From contig NZ_QKYW01000011.1 in assembly GCF_003253735.1 (NCBI RefSeq), forward strand, positions 1-64,000: a stretch of 64,000 nucleotides of DNA, read 5' to 3'. Both the position numbers and the translations under genes were made by a program. Positions 1-10,537 of the stretch are shown in pieces; position 1 is the first letter of the stretch; every line of letters begins with the position of its first letter. The notes beneath the pieces were generated by a model. It did no database searches. It had not been told where the DNA came from and saw nothing but the letters and a program-made list of their open reading frames with translations. Source of the DNA: Pseudomonas sp. URMO17WK12:I2 (lineage in GTDB: Bacteria; Pseudomonadota; Gammaproteobacteria; Pseudomonadales; Pseudomonadaceae).

Positions 1-103
1 CTAGGCGATCATCACTCCGTGGACGACCCATTTTCTGCTCTGGAGAAACCAGATCCTTGATCAATTCCCACGATGCGTCGGAGAGTTCGTAACGCTTTGC
101 CAT
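1..103 (-). CDS. IS5-family transposase, N-terminal fragment (cut by window edge)
   Basis: Thirty-four codons are visible, starting MAKRYELSDASWELIKDL and continuing to MGRPRSDDR at the window edge. This is the typical opening of IS5-group DDE transposases (the DUF4096-like N-terminal domain that precedes the catalytic core). A GGAGG ribosome-binding site lies about 5 bases upstream of the ATG on the minus strand. No stop codon interrupts the visible part, so the gene may be intact outside the window. The family call is from the N-terminal pattern only; the catalytic residues cannot be seen. Confidence 0.75.
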   Translation of the reverse strand, partial: MAKRYELSDASWELIKDLVSPEQKMGRPRSDDRL

Positions 104-172
104 GCGGGCCTCCAGCCAATCATGGCGGAAATTCTACCCACACCTACTTTTCGTACAAAACCTAGACAGGTC
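1..172 (-). mobile_element. IS5-family insertion sequence, end only, running off the left edge
   Basis: The first 103 bases encode the N-terminus of an IS5-type transposase read leftwards. The bases just upstream of its start, up to about 172, have the short AT-richer character of an IS terminus, and the complement reads GACCTGTCTAGGTTTTG inward from about 172. The exact boundary is a guess because the other terminal repeat lies outside the window. The element appears to sit directly upstream of the small membrane-protein gene at 219. Confidence 0.5.
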
Positions 173-218
173 GTTAGCCATTACGTATGGCATTCGCTTG
201 CTTTGGAACACTTACAAG

Positions 219-479
219 GTGAAGGAAACACTAATCGTGATCGGCAGTCTCTTTGTCGCTCTAGCTGCAGCGGTTGGCCTGTATTTTACATTCGGGCTCC
301 GCGCCATCAGCTTGGGCTGCCTCGGATTTAGTGCGGACTGTTACATTCCGGCAGCTCAGTTTTCGAAAGATATGCAGGCGCTCGCAGTGATGATGTTTCT
401 GGGCACTGCAATGCTTCTGTTCGGCTACGTAACTTTTTGCCTGTGCTCTCGTGCTTGGAGTTGGGCCTTCAAGAAATAA
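219..479 (+). CDS. Hypothetical small two-helix membrane protein, possibly truncated by the IS
   Basis: Not recognised. The frame stays open from before 130 to a stop at 477-479. I chose the GTG at 219 because it directly precedes the first hydrophobic helix (about residues 4-28, TLIVIGSLFVALAAAVGL). A second helix lies near residues 55-78. The loop between them carries two cysteines, and the C-terminus ends in basic residues. An in-frame ATG at 102 lies inside the IS element, so it is unlikely to be the native start. The original gene may have begun upstream and been cut by the insertion. No good ribosome-binding site is visible. Confidence 0.4.
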   Translation: MKETLIVIGSLFVALAAAVGLYFTFGLRAISLGCLGFSADCYIPAAQFSKDMQALAVMMFLGTAMLLFGYVTFCLCSRAWSWAFKK

Positions 480-579
480 CCTTGCTGACCTTAATCCCAC
501 CATCGCTGGCGAATCCGGACACCTATGTGGTGATTGTCTTCGCCAAATTGGCGTACGTCGTGGCAGGCCACTAAGCACC

Positions 580-1284
580 CTACCTCCGCGCCACATCCGA
601 AAAGTAAAACTTGTCGAGGGTATGCCGGGACTGGGTGTACTCGAACTGTCGGCCATCCTGCAGAAAGGTCTGGTTGCTGACGACGATCACGTGGCTCTGG
701 TCGTCCAGATCTAGATGCTTGAGGTCGTCCGCGCCGCGAGGCACGGCCTCGATGGTGCGTTGTGAATAGCTGATCTGCAGCTGCAGGGTCTTTTCGATGT
801 ATTGGTAAATCGAATGTTCGGCGATGCTGCGATCCAGGCCGGGAATCAGGTCGGCAACGAAGTGGTTGATATCCAGGATCACCCGCCGGCCATCGATACG
901 CCTGACCCGTTTGATGCGGGTGATCAGCGTGCCTTGTTCGGCCTGGATGTGCTCGCAGAGGCTGCCTTCGAGCGGCAGCTGGCTGAGCTCGACCACTTCG
1001 GTGCGCACGTTGCCGCCCAGCCGGGGGTAGGTCTCCTGAAAGCTGACGATGCCGCCGAGCTGGAATTCGATGGGCGCGCGTGACAGCACGAAGGTGCCCT
1101 TGCCGTGGATCTTCTGCGCGAAGCCGCGTTCCTGCAGCTGTTCGATGGCCTTGCGCACGGTGCCGCGGCTGGTCTGGTAGTGCTCCATCAGCTCGGTTTC
1201 CGAGGGCAGGCGGGCGCCGCGCTCGAGGCGTTCGCTGGTGATGCTGGCAAGCAGATCGCTGTAGATCTGGCTGTATTTGCTCAT
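580..1284 (-). CDS. treR: TreR, GntR/HutC-family trehalose operon repressor
   Basis: A 234-residue transcription factor. Residues about 5-70 form the GntR winged helix-turn-helix (LPSETELMEHYQTSRGTVRKAI, then a GKGTFV wing). Residues about 90-230 are a UTRA ligand-binding domain of the kind that binds phosphosugars. It is divergent from the trehalose PTS genes, and the shared intergenic region carries overlapping palindromes. It is therefore inferred to repress treP-treC and be released by trehalose-6-phosphate, as known for TreR of other bacteria. The ligand is inferred from context. Confidence 0.88.
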   Translation of the reverse strand: MSKYSQIYSDLLASITSERLERGARLPSETELMEHYQTSRGTVRKAIEQLQERGFAQKIHGKGTFVLSRAPIEFQLGGIVSFQETYPRLGGNVRTEVVELSQLPLEGSLCEHIQAEQGTLITRIKRVRRIDGRRVILDINHFVADLIPGLDRSIAEHSIYQYIEKTLQLQISYSQRTIEAVPRGADDLKHLDLDDQSHVIVVSNQTFLQDGRQFEYTQSRHTLDKFYFSDVARR

Positions 1285-1423
1285 GTGCAGGCTCGATGCC
1301 GGGTCGTAGTCAAGCGAGGAACCTTAGGGAGCGCGTGGCGCTTTGTCTATGGTTGAGGGGGCGGGGTGGGGGCAGCGCCGCTCCGGGAGCTGGCATCTTG
1401 GCGAAGATGGCTAAACTGGTCTA

Positions 1424-1456
1424 TACGAGTTGTTGATCTAACTCGTATGTACGAGT
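1424..1456. promoter_or_regulatory. Overlapping palindromic operators, probable TreR sites
   Basis: Positions 1441-1456 read ACTCGTATGTACGAGT, a perfect 7-bp inverted repeat with a 2-bp centre. The left arm also pairs with an upstream copy: TACGAGTT (1424-1431) and AACTCGTA (1440-1447) form an 8-bp inverted repeat with an 8-bp spacer. Three half-sites therefore stand in a row in the treR/treP intergenic region, about 70 bases before treP. Assignment to TreR is by position. Confidence 0.7.
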
Positions 1457-1522
1457 ATGGTCTTGTCAGGTTGCTACCTATGCCGCTCTCCAAAAACAAA
1501 ATCCTCGAAGGATAACAAGCGC

Positions 1523-2965
1523 ATGAGTCACGATTATTCAGCCATTGCCCGCGACGTGCTGCAGAGCCTCGGCGGCGTCGATAATGTCGAGCAGGCCGCC
1601 CATTGCGTGACGCGCCTGCGCCTGTCCCTAAAGGACCCCAAGAAGGTCGACGTGGGGACCTTGAACCAGATCGATCTGGTCAAGGGCTCGTTCTTCACCG
1701 GCGGCCTGTACCAGGTGGTGATCGGGCCCGGCGATGTGGAGAAGGTCTATGCCGCGCTGCGTGAGCAGACCGGCCTGGCGGCCATGACCATCGCCGATCT
1801 CAAGCAGCAGAGCGCTGCCAAGATCAACGGCATGCAGCGCCTGGTGCGCATCCTCTCCGATGTGTTCATGCCCATCCTGCCGGCGCTTATCATTGCCGGC
1901 TTGCTGATGGGGGTGAACAACCTGATCGGCGCCAAGGGCATGTTCATCGAGGGGGTCACCCTGCTGGAGGCCTACCCGTCGCTGGATGGCGTGTGGAGCC
2001 TGATCAACCTGATGGCCAATACCTCGTTCGTGTTCCTGCCGGCGCTGGTTGGCTGGTCGGCGGCGAAGCGCTTCGGCGGCAGTGAAATCCTCGGCATCGT
2101 GCTGGGCCTGATGCTGGTGCACCCGGACCTGCTCAATGCCTGGAACTACGGCAAGGTGGTCGCCGGCCTGGGCGATCAGGGCATGCCGTATTTCGATATC
2201 TTCGGCTGGTTCAAGATCGAGAAGGTCGGTTACCAGGGGCAGATCCTGCCGATCCTGCTGGCCGCCTATGTGATGAGCGTGATCGAAAAATGGCTGCGTG
2301 CCCGTGTGCCGAATGCCATCCAGCTGCTGGTGGTGCCGATCACCACCATCGTCATCACCGGCGTATTGGCACTGGCGCTGATCGGCCCGGTAACCCGCCA
2401 CCTGGGTATCCTCATCACCGAGGGCGTGGTGATGCTGTTCGATTTTGCGCCGCTGATCGGCGGGGCGATCTTCGGCATGCTGTTCGCGCCGCTGGTGATC
2501 ACCGGCATGCACCACATGTTCCTGGGCGTGGACCTGCAATTGATCTCCACCCAGGGTGGCACCTTCATCTGGCCGATGATCGTGATGTCCAACCTGGCCC
2601 AGGGCAGCGCCGCGCTCGGGGTGTTCTACATGACCCGCAACGTGCGGGACAAGAGCATGGCGTCGACCTCGGCGATTTCCGCTTATTTCGGCATCACCGA
2701 GCCGGCGATGTTCGGCATCAACCTGCGCTACAAGTACCCGTTCTACGCCGCTCTGGTGGGCTCGGCCATGGGCTGCATCTTCCTGTCGCTGAACAAGGTG
2801 CAGTCTTCGGCCATCGGCGTCGGTGGCCTGCCCGGTTTCATTTCCATCATGCCGCAGTACATCCCGGTGTTCATCGTGGGCATGGTCATCGCCATCGCGG
2901 TGCCGTTCCTGCTCACCTGCGCCCTCAGCGTGAAGATCGTCCGCCCCGGCTACCGGGTCGCCTGA
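1523..2965 (+). CDS. treP: Trehalose PTS permease, EIIBC component (TreP/TreB)
   Basis: A 480-residue inner-membrane transporter that imports trehalose and delivers it as trehalose-6-phosphate. The EIIB domain is N-terminal (about residues 1-85), with the phosphorylated cysteine in the AHCVTRLRLSL motif at Cys28. The EIIC domain follows, with about ten hydrophobic segments and the HHMFLGVDLQLIS-type signature typical of the glucose/trehalose superfamily. No EIIA is attached; that is supplied by the EIIA-HPr-EI fusion two genes downstream. The start is the ATG at 1523, with an AAGGA site at about 1507, rather than the upstream in-frame start at 1457, which would overlap the operator region. 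The enterobacterial name is treB. Confidence 0.93.
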   Translation: MSHDYSAIARDVLQSLGGVDNVEQAAHCVTRLRLSLKDPKKVDVGTLNQIDLVKGSFFTGGLYQVVIGPGDVEKVYAALREQTGLAAMTIADLKQQSAAKINGMQRLVRILSDVFMPILPALIIAGLLMGVNNLIGAKGMFIEGVTLLEAYPSLDGVWSLINLMANTSFVFLPALVGWSAAKRFGGSEILGIVLGLMLVHPDLLNAWNYGKVVAGLGDQGMPYFDIFGWFKIEKVGYQGQILPILLAAYVMSVIEKWLRARVPNAIQLLVVPITTIVITGVLALALIGPVTRHLGILITEGVVMLFDFAPLIGGAIFGMLFAPLVITGMHHMFLGVDLQLISTQGGTFIWPMIVMSNLAQGSAALGVFYMTRNVRDKSMASTSAISAYFGITEPAMFGINLRYKYPFYAALVGSAMGCIFLSLNKVQSSAIGVGGLPGFISIMPQYIPVFIVGMVIAIAVPFLLTCALSVKIVRPGYRVA

Positions 2966-2977
2966 GCCACCGCTTGG

Positions 2978-3006
2978 CGAGCGGCAACGCCATGGCGTGC
3001 CGCTCG
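2978..3006 (+). other. Intercistronic hairpin between treP and treC
   Basis: The spacer holds a long imperfect stem: CGAGCGGCA pairs with TGCCGCTCG, and an inner CGCC-AT-GGCG stem is separated by a single bulged A. There is no T-tract, so it is unlikely to be a full terminator. It may protect or process the mRNA so that treP and treC are expressed at different levels. Confidence 0.55.
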
Positions 3007-3036
3007 TTGTTCTAAAACAGATGAAGGAATAGCGCC

Positions 3037-4692
3037 ATGCAAGACTGGCAGCATTCGGTGATCTACCAGATCTACCCGAAGAGCTTTTACAGCCAAGCCG
3101 GCAACCCCACCGGCGACCTGCTCGGCGTGGTGGCCAAGCTCGACTACCTGCAATGGCTGGGTGTCGACTACCTGTGGCTCACGCCGTTCCTGCGCTCGCC
3201 GCAGCGGGACAACGGCTACGACATCAGCGATTACTACGCCATCGACCCCAGCTACGGCACCATGGCCGACTGCGAGCTGCTGATCGCCGAGGCCGGTAAG
3301 CGCGGTATCAAGTTGATGCTCGATATCGTGGTCAACCACACCTCCATCGAGCACGCGTGGTTTCAGCAGGCGCGCAGCAGCCTCGACAGCCCGTACCGCG
3401 ACTTCTACATCTGGCGCGACCAGCCGAACAACTGGGAATCGAAGTTCGGCGGCTCGGCCTGGGAATACGAGGCGCAGACCGGGCAGTACTACCTGCACCT
3501 GTTCGACCATACCCAGGCCGACCTCAACTGGGACAACCCCAAGGTGCGCCAGGAAGTCTTCAAGATGATGCGCTTCTGGCGCGACAAGGGCGTGGGCGGC
3601 TTCCGCCTGGACGTGATCAACCTGATTTCCAAGCCGGCCGACTTTCCCGAGGACGCCAGCGACGGGCGCCGCTTCTATACCGACGGCCCGAACGTGCATG
3701 AGTACCTGCAGGAAATGCACCGCGAGGTGTTCGAGGGCCATGAGCTGATCAACGTCGGCGAGATGTCGTCCACCTCGCTCGAACACTGCATCCGCTATTC
3801 GCGCCCGAACTCGAAAGAGTTGTCGATGACCTTCAATTTCCATCACCTAAAGGTGGACTACCCCAACCAGCAGAAGTGGGTGCAGGCCGATTTCGACTTC
3901 CTGGCGCTCAAGCGCATCCTCTCCGACTGGCAGACCGGCATGCAGGCCGGCGGCGGCTGGAACGCCCTGTTCTGGTGTAACCATGACCAGCCGCGGGTGG
4001 TGTCACGCTTTGGTGATGACGGCGAATACCGCGTGGTTTCCGCCAAGATGCTCGCCACCGCGCTGCATTTCCTGCAGGGCACGCCCTTTATCTATCAGGG
4101 CGAGGAGCTGGGCATGACCAACCCGGGCTTCGACAGCATCGAGCAGTACCGCGATGTCGAGAGCCTGAATATCTACCGCCTCAAACGCAACGCTGGCGAA
4201 AGCCCTGCATCGATCATGGCCACCATCATGCAGAAGTCCCGCGACAACGGGCGCACGCCGATGCAGTGGAATAGCGAGGCGAACGCCGGGTTCAGCAGCG
4301 CCGAACCCTGGATCGGCGTGCCTGGCAATGCCAAGCAGATAAACGTCGCCAACCAGTTCGACGATCCCACGTCGGTGCTGCACTACTACCGCCAGCTGGT
4401 CGGCTTGCGCCGTCAGGAGCCGCTGATCCAGCAGGGCGTCTATCGCCAGCTGCTGCCGGAGCATGAGCAGGTGTGGATCTATCTGCGCGAAAGTGAAAGC
4501 GCCCATGAACGGCTGTTGGTGGTGAACAACTTCTATGGCACCTCGTGCGAAGTCGAGCTGCCTGAGCGGGTGATCGATACCGCCAGTCGTCAGCGGGTGG
4601 TGATCAGCAATTACCCGGACTGCGAACCACGGGGGCGTCAGCTGTATCTCAGGCCTTATGAGTCCTTCGTTTTGCACCTTGCAGACAGCTGA
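3037..4692 (+). CDS. treC: Alpha,alpha-phosphotrehalase (trehalose-6-phosphate hydrolase)
   Basis: A 551-residue cytoplasmic GH13 enzyme that splits trehalose-6-phosphate into glucose and glucose-6-phosphate. The family regions are present in order: DIVVNHTS (about residues 98-105), GFRLDVINL with the nucleophilic Asp, INVGEMSS with the acid/base Glu, and NHDQPR. Length and the opening WQHSVIYQIYPKSF are typical of TreC. An AAGGAA site precedes the ATG. It lies 71 bases after treP and is cotranscribed by inference. GH13 relatives such as oligo-1,6-glucosidase are similar, but the PTS context fixes the substrate. Confidence 0.93.
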   Translation: MQDWQHSVIYQIYPKSFYSQAGNPTGDLLGVVAKLDYLQWLGVDYLWLTPFLRSPQRDNGYDISDYYAIDPSYGTMADCELLIAEAGKRGIKLMLDIVVNHTSIEHAWFQQARSSLDSPYRDFYIWRDQPNNWESKFGGSAWEYEAQTGQYYLHLFDHTQADLNWDNPKVRQEVFKMMRFWRDKGVGGFRLDVINLISKPADFPEDASDGRRFYTDGPNVHEYLQEMHREVFEGHELINVGEMSSTSLEHCIRYSRPNSKELSMTFNFHHLKVDYPNQQKWVQADFDFLALKRILSDWQTGMQAGGGWNALFWCNHDQPRVVSRFGDDGEYRVVSAKMLATALHFLQGTPFIYQGEELGMTNPGFDSIEQYRDVESLNIYRLKRNAGESPASIMATIMQKSRDNGRTPMQWNSEANAGFSSAEPWIGVPGNAKQINVANQFDDPTSVLHYYRQLVGLRRQEPLIQQGVYRQLLPEHEQVWIYLRESESAHERLLVVNNFYGTSCEVELPERVIDTASRQRVVISNYPDCEPRGRQLYLRPYESFVLHLADS

Positions 4693-4792
4693 TCGAGGGC
4701 GGTGCCGCGCATGCCCGAGTCGCCGCGCGGCGCTCGACCCCGAACAACCCAGTTACGCCATGCATTCCAAGAACAAAACCGCAGGTGAAGCC

Positions 4793-7336
<2,544 letters not shown>

Positions 7337-7338
7337 GC

Positions 7339-7647
7339 ATGTTCAATAAATTGCAAAGTGCCTTCTGGAAGGCCCTGACGCCGGATCTGGTGCCGGACGA
7401 GCCCAAGGTGACCACGGCGACCGAAACACTGCTGCCGGCCAAGGTCGTCGAAGCCCTGGGGGGCGAGAAAAACCTGACCTCGCAAGAGCGCGTCGCGATT
7501 ACCCGCATCCGTGTGCAACTGCGTGACGCTGAGCGCCTCGACGAGCCGGCTTTGCAAGCGCCTGGCATGCCCGCGGTAATGGTGCTGGGCAAGGGCGTGG
7601 TGCATGTGCTGACGCCGGTGGAAGTGCCGTTGGCTGAAACCGGCTGA
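7339..7647 (+). CDS. Small EIIB-like PTS protein lacking the active-site cysteine
   Basis: A 102-residue soluble protein that starts two bases after the EIIA-HPr-EI gene stops, so it is part of the trehalose operon. Residues about 33-95 align by eye with the EIIB domain of glucose-family PTS permeases (VVEALGGEKNLT...ITRIRVQLRDAERLD...VMVLGKGVVHV). In active EIIB domains the residue before the [IV]TR[IL]R motif is the phosphorylated Cys, as in TreP Cys28; here it is Ala53, and the protein has no cysteine at all. It cannot carry phosphate in the normal way. A regulatory or structural role is an inference. Confidence 0.75.
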   Translation: MFNKLQSAFWKALTPDLVPDEPKVTTATETLLPAKVVEALGGEKNLTSQERVAITRIRVQLRDAERLDEPALQAPGMPAVMVLGKGVVHVLTPVEVPLAETG

Positions 7648-7882
7648 GGCGTTGCGTGTGTAGCGAATGAGCGATGTCCCGGGCGGTTGGTAACGCCGGG
7701 GGCAATGCTCCCTCTCGTCTCCCGATGAACCGCACTTATTAGTGCCTCGCAGAACGCTTGCCACAAGTAGTTCAACACCTTCGTTAATTCCGACGATGCA
7801 TTCGGTGGGTAACTGTTCTCTGAATTTGGTTCTTTAGTTCGTGGTGATTAATAAAACCTTGAAAGACTGAAGGAGTAGAACA

Positions 7883-10537
7883 ATGCAACCGGGGGCTATT
7901 TTCATATCATTCGATGCCGTGGCGGTGTCGGGTATTACCGTCGAGGCCCTGAAAGTGGCCAAGCAACTGCGACGTAATGACATCGCCTGTTATCTGGATG
8001 TGGGTTACGACATAAAGGTCGACAAGGGCAACTTCAACAAGCCATACGACGAAGATAAAGAAATCTATCAGGGGGTATTCGATCTTGTTCGTGTCGAGGG
8101 CATCGATACCGTCCCCCATTACACCGTGCCCTTTATCACTCATGTGCATGAAGTGCTGATCGGACAACGAGTGTCCGTTTCGCCTGAACAGCAAACACAA
8201 CTTCTCGCCGATGTGCAGCAGTCGTCACACGCGTTGGCCCGGCGACTCATCGAGTTGTGGGAATCGCTGAATATCCGTTATGTGATCGTCGAAAACGGCA
8301 CGCTGCCGGAAAACATCATCTACACCCGGGCGCTGTACCAGGCCATCGAAACCTACGGCAAGGAGCATGGCCTGGGGAATTTCGTGATCTGGCGCGATCA
8401 CGACCTGATGTGGAACAGCGAGAAGGCCGTCATGAAGTATGGCCCAGAGCCTTACCCCCATGCCGTCAGGCCGGTGCGCTCGCCCCATATCCGCTACGTG
8501 ACCCTCAATAACCACCTGAAGAACCAGCTCGAGCAATGGTGCGATCACCAGGTGCAGGTCGAGGTGCGCAAGAACACCTACGACTTCGACCGGCAAGGCA
8601 CGTACCGCAACATCAGGGAAGGCCTGGACATCCGCGATAGCGACGTGCTGATCGCCCGCACCACGCGCATCATTCCGCAAAAACGCCAGGATCGCGACAT
8701 CTGGCTGGTCTACCGGCTGAACCAGCTGTTCGCCCAGAGCGGCAGCGGGCGCAAGGTGTATCTGGTGGTCGCCGGCGACCCCCAGGAGCACCCGGCGTAC
8801 TTCGCCGCGTTGAATAAACAGGTCAGGGAACTGAACATCGAGCCGTTCGTGAAGTTCATCGGCTCGTTATCCCACGCCTGCATGCCGTCGAAGCAGAACG
8901 CGATCACCATCGAGGATCTCTATGGTTCCTGCGATCTGGTTTCCTTCCTGACGTCCTGGGGCTATGACAGTTACGGCAACCCCATAGGCGAGTCCATCAG
9001 CAACCAGCGTTGCTACATCACCACCCGCTATGAGTATTACCAGGAAGTGTATGGCCGGCACGGATTCGAAGCGCCGATCATGAATATTTCGCAAACCAAT
9101 GATGGACTACCGGATGAACAGTTCGTCGATGACGTTTATCGCCTGCTGAACGACAAGTTACTGATGCAAGACATGGCGCGCAGAAACTTCGCTATTGGCC
9201 AGCGCGTGCTCGCCAACAACGTTGCCGGCATGCTCGATTTGAATGAACCTGGAGGAACTATGCGTGACACCATTTTTGTATCGGTCGTGCTGCCGGTTTA
9301 TAACGAGCGTGACCGCATCGACAGCGTGCTGGAGTCGCTGTTCCAGCAGCAGACGCGGGACGGCCTGATCACTCATGACAGTTACGAGCTGATCATCGTC
9401 GACAACAACTCCAGCGATGACTCGGTAGAGAAAATCAATGCCTTCAGGGCGCGCAATCCGGCCCTGGATATTCACGTCATCGAGGAGCGCGTGCAGGGCG
9501 TTTCATCGGCGCGCAAACGCGGCATGGACTATGCCAGCGTGCGCTCGAAGCAGCGTGACCTGCGTCTGGGCACCAGCAGCAGGCACTACATCGCGTCCGC
9601 CGATGCCGACTGCACGGTGGACCCATTCTGGCTGCACGCGCTGATCAGAAAGATGGTCGATGAAAACGCCGACCTCGGCACCTGTAACTACTACTACAAC
9701 CAGGCCGCCTTTCAGACTCGGCCGAACCTGTACGCCGAAATCGACAAGACGCTGCGTTGCCGCGAGATGTCGTTCTCGCTGTTCGGTGGCTTCCCGGACG
9801 GCAAGGGCTTTGCCGTAGAGCGTTCGCTCTACGACAAGGTAGGCGGCATCGAGATCTTCTACCAGCTGCAGAACGGCCGTTTCGTGGAGCACCTCTCCGA
9901 TGACTGGGACTTCGGCATCCGGGTCATCGCCTGGGGGGGCAAACCCGTCTACGCCCATGAGTCGCGCATCGAAATCAACAGCCGCCGGGTGGACACCATT
10001 CTGGAGGAAGTCATCACCGGCAAGGCCTATGGCCAGGATGGCATCATCATCATGAAGGACGTGCGCCCGGACGTGGAGCGGCAGCTGCCGACCCTGGCCG
10101 ACACCAGCCCCGAGCAGTCGCGGCAGGCCTGGGAATACTCGATCAAGGATTACGTGCCCAAGAACATCGTGCTGCCGGCCTTGCTCAACCCCCATATCCT
10201 GCTGGAAAACAGCGCCGTGCGTGAGTTCTTCGGCGGGCCGCTGGCTGACCGTCTTTACCAGCGCATCCACGAAATCAAATACGAATCACGGGTCATCGAT
10301 TTCAAGCCCATCCATGCCTACAAGACGCCGGCCTATCGCCTGTATTTCGAGTTTCGCGAAGAGCTGTTCAGCGCGTTGCGCCGTGCGGTAGGCGAGGACA
10401 TCGGCTACCCACCGGCCTTGCCCGAGTGTTTCGCGGCCGTGAGGCCCGAGGATTTCCAACGCTTCGTCTACTACTTCTGCGAAGACCGCGAGTCCGGCGA
10501 AGCCCACAACTACTTTGCCAACGGCGGGGTGTTCTGA
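7883..10537 (+). CDS. Bifunctional glycosyltransferase: GT-B (group 1-like) domain fused to a GT-A family 2 domain
   Basis: An 884-residue cytoplasmic protein with no signal peptide. Residues about 1-455 look like a GT-B retaining glycosyltransferase, with an ILRTT-like hinge region, VYLVVAGDP, and a GSLSH...LYGSCDLVSFLTSWGYDSYGNPIGESI nucleotide-sugar region. Residues about 465-700 are a GT2 domain with VSVVLPVYNERDRI, VDNNSSDDS and the metal-binding ASADADC motif; a 180-residue helical tail follows. An AAGGAG site precedes the ATG. An internal ATG at 9260 with its own GGAGGA site sits exactly at the domain junction. The next gene overlaps by one base. Acceptor and sugar are unknown. Confidence 0.75.
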   Translation: MQPGAIFISFDAVAVSGITVEALKVAKQLRRNDIACYLDVGYDIKVDKGNFNKPYDEDKEIYQGVFDLVRVEGIDTVPHYTVPFITHVHEVLIGQRVSVSPEQQTQLLADVQQSSHALARRLIELWESLNIRYVIVENGTLPENIIYTRALYQAIETYGKEHGLGNFVIWRDHDLMWNSEKAVMKYGPEPYPHAVRPVRSPHIRYVTLNNHLKNQLEQWCDHQVQVEVRKNTYDFDRQGTYRNIREGLDIRDSDVLIARTTRIIPQKRQDRDIWLVYRLNQLFAQSGSGRKVYLVVAGDPQEHPAYFAALNKQVRELNIEPFVKFIGSLSHACMPSKQNAITIEDLYGSCDLVSFLTSWGYDSYGNPIGESISNQRCYITTRYEYYQEVYGRHGFEAPIMNISQTNDGLPDEQFVDDVYRLLNDKLLMQDMARRNFAIGQRVLANNVAGMLDLNEPGGTMRDTIFVSVVLPVYNERDRIDSVLESLFQQQTRDGLITHDSYELIIVDNNSSDDSVEKINAFRARNPALDIHVIEERVQGVSSARKRGMDYASVRSKQRDLRLGTSSRHYIASADADCTVDPFWLHALIRKMVDENADLGTCNYYYNQAAFQTRPNLYAEIDKTLRCREMSFSLFGGFPDGKGFAVERSLYDKVGGIEIFYQLQNGRFVEHLSDDWDFGIRVIAWGGKPVYAHESRIEINSRRVDTILEEVITGKAYGQDGIIIMKDVRPDVERQLPTLADTSPEQSRQAWEYSIKDYVPKNIVLPALLNPHILLENSAVREFFGGPLADRLYQRIHEIKYESRVIDFKPIHAYKTPAYRLYFEFREELFSALRRAVGEDIGYPPALPECFAAVRPEDFQRFVYYFCEDRESGEAHNYFANGGVF
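9251..9262 (+). promoter_or_regulatory. Internal ribosome-binding site and in-frame ATG at the glycosyltransferase domain junction
   Basis: GGAGGA at 9251-9256 stands at ideal spacing before an in-frame ATG at 9260, between the GT-B and GT2 domains of the long glycosyltransferase. It would give a separate 425-residue GT2 protein. Either the gene is a fusion of two formerly separate cistrons, or both forms are made. Confidence 0.55.

Noticed and set aside
7648..7882. A terminator for the trehalose operon
   Set aside because: A weak GC-rich fold near 7680-7705 has mismatches and no T-tract, so I would not call it.
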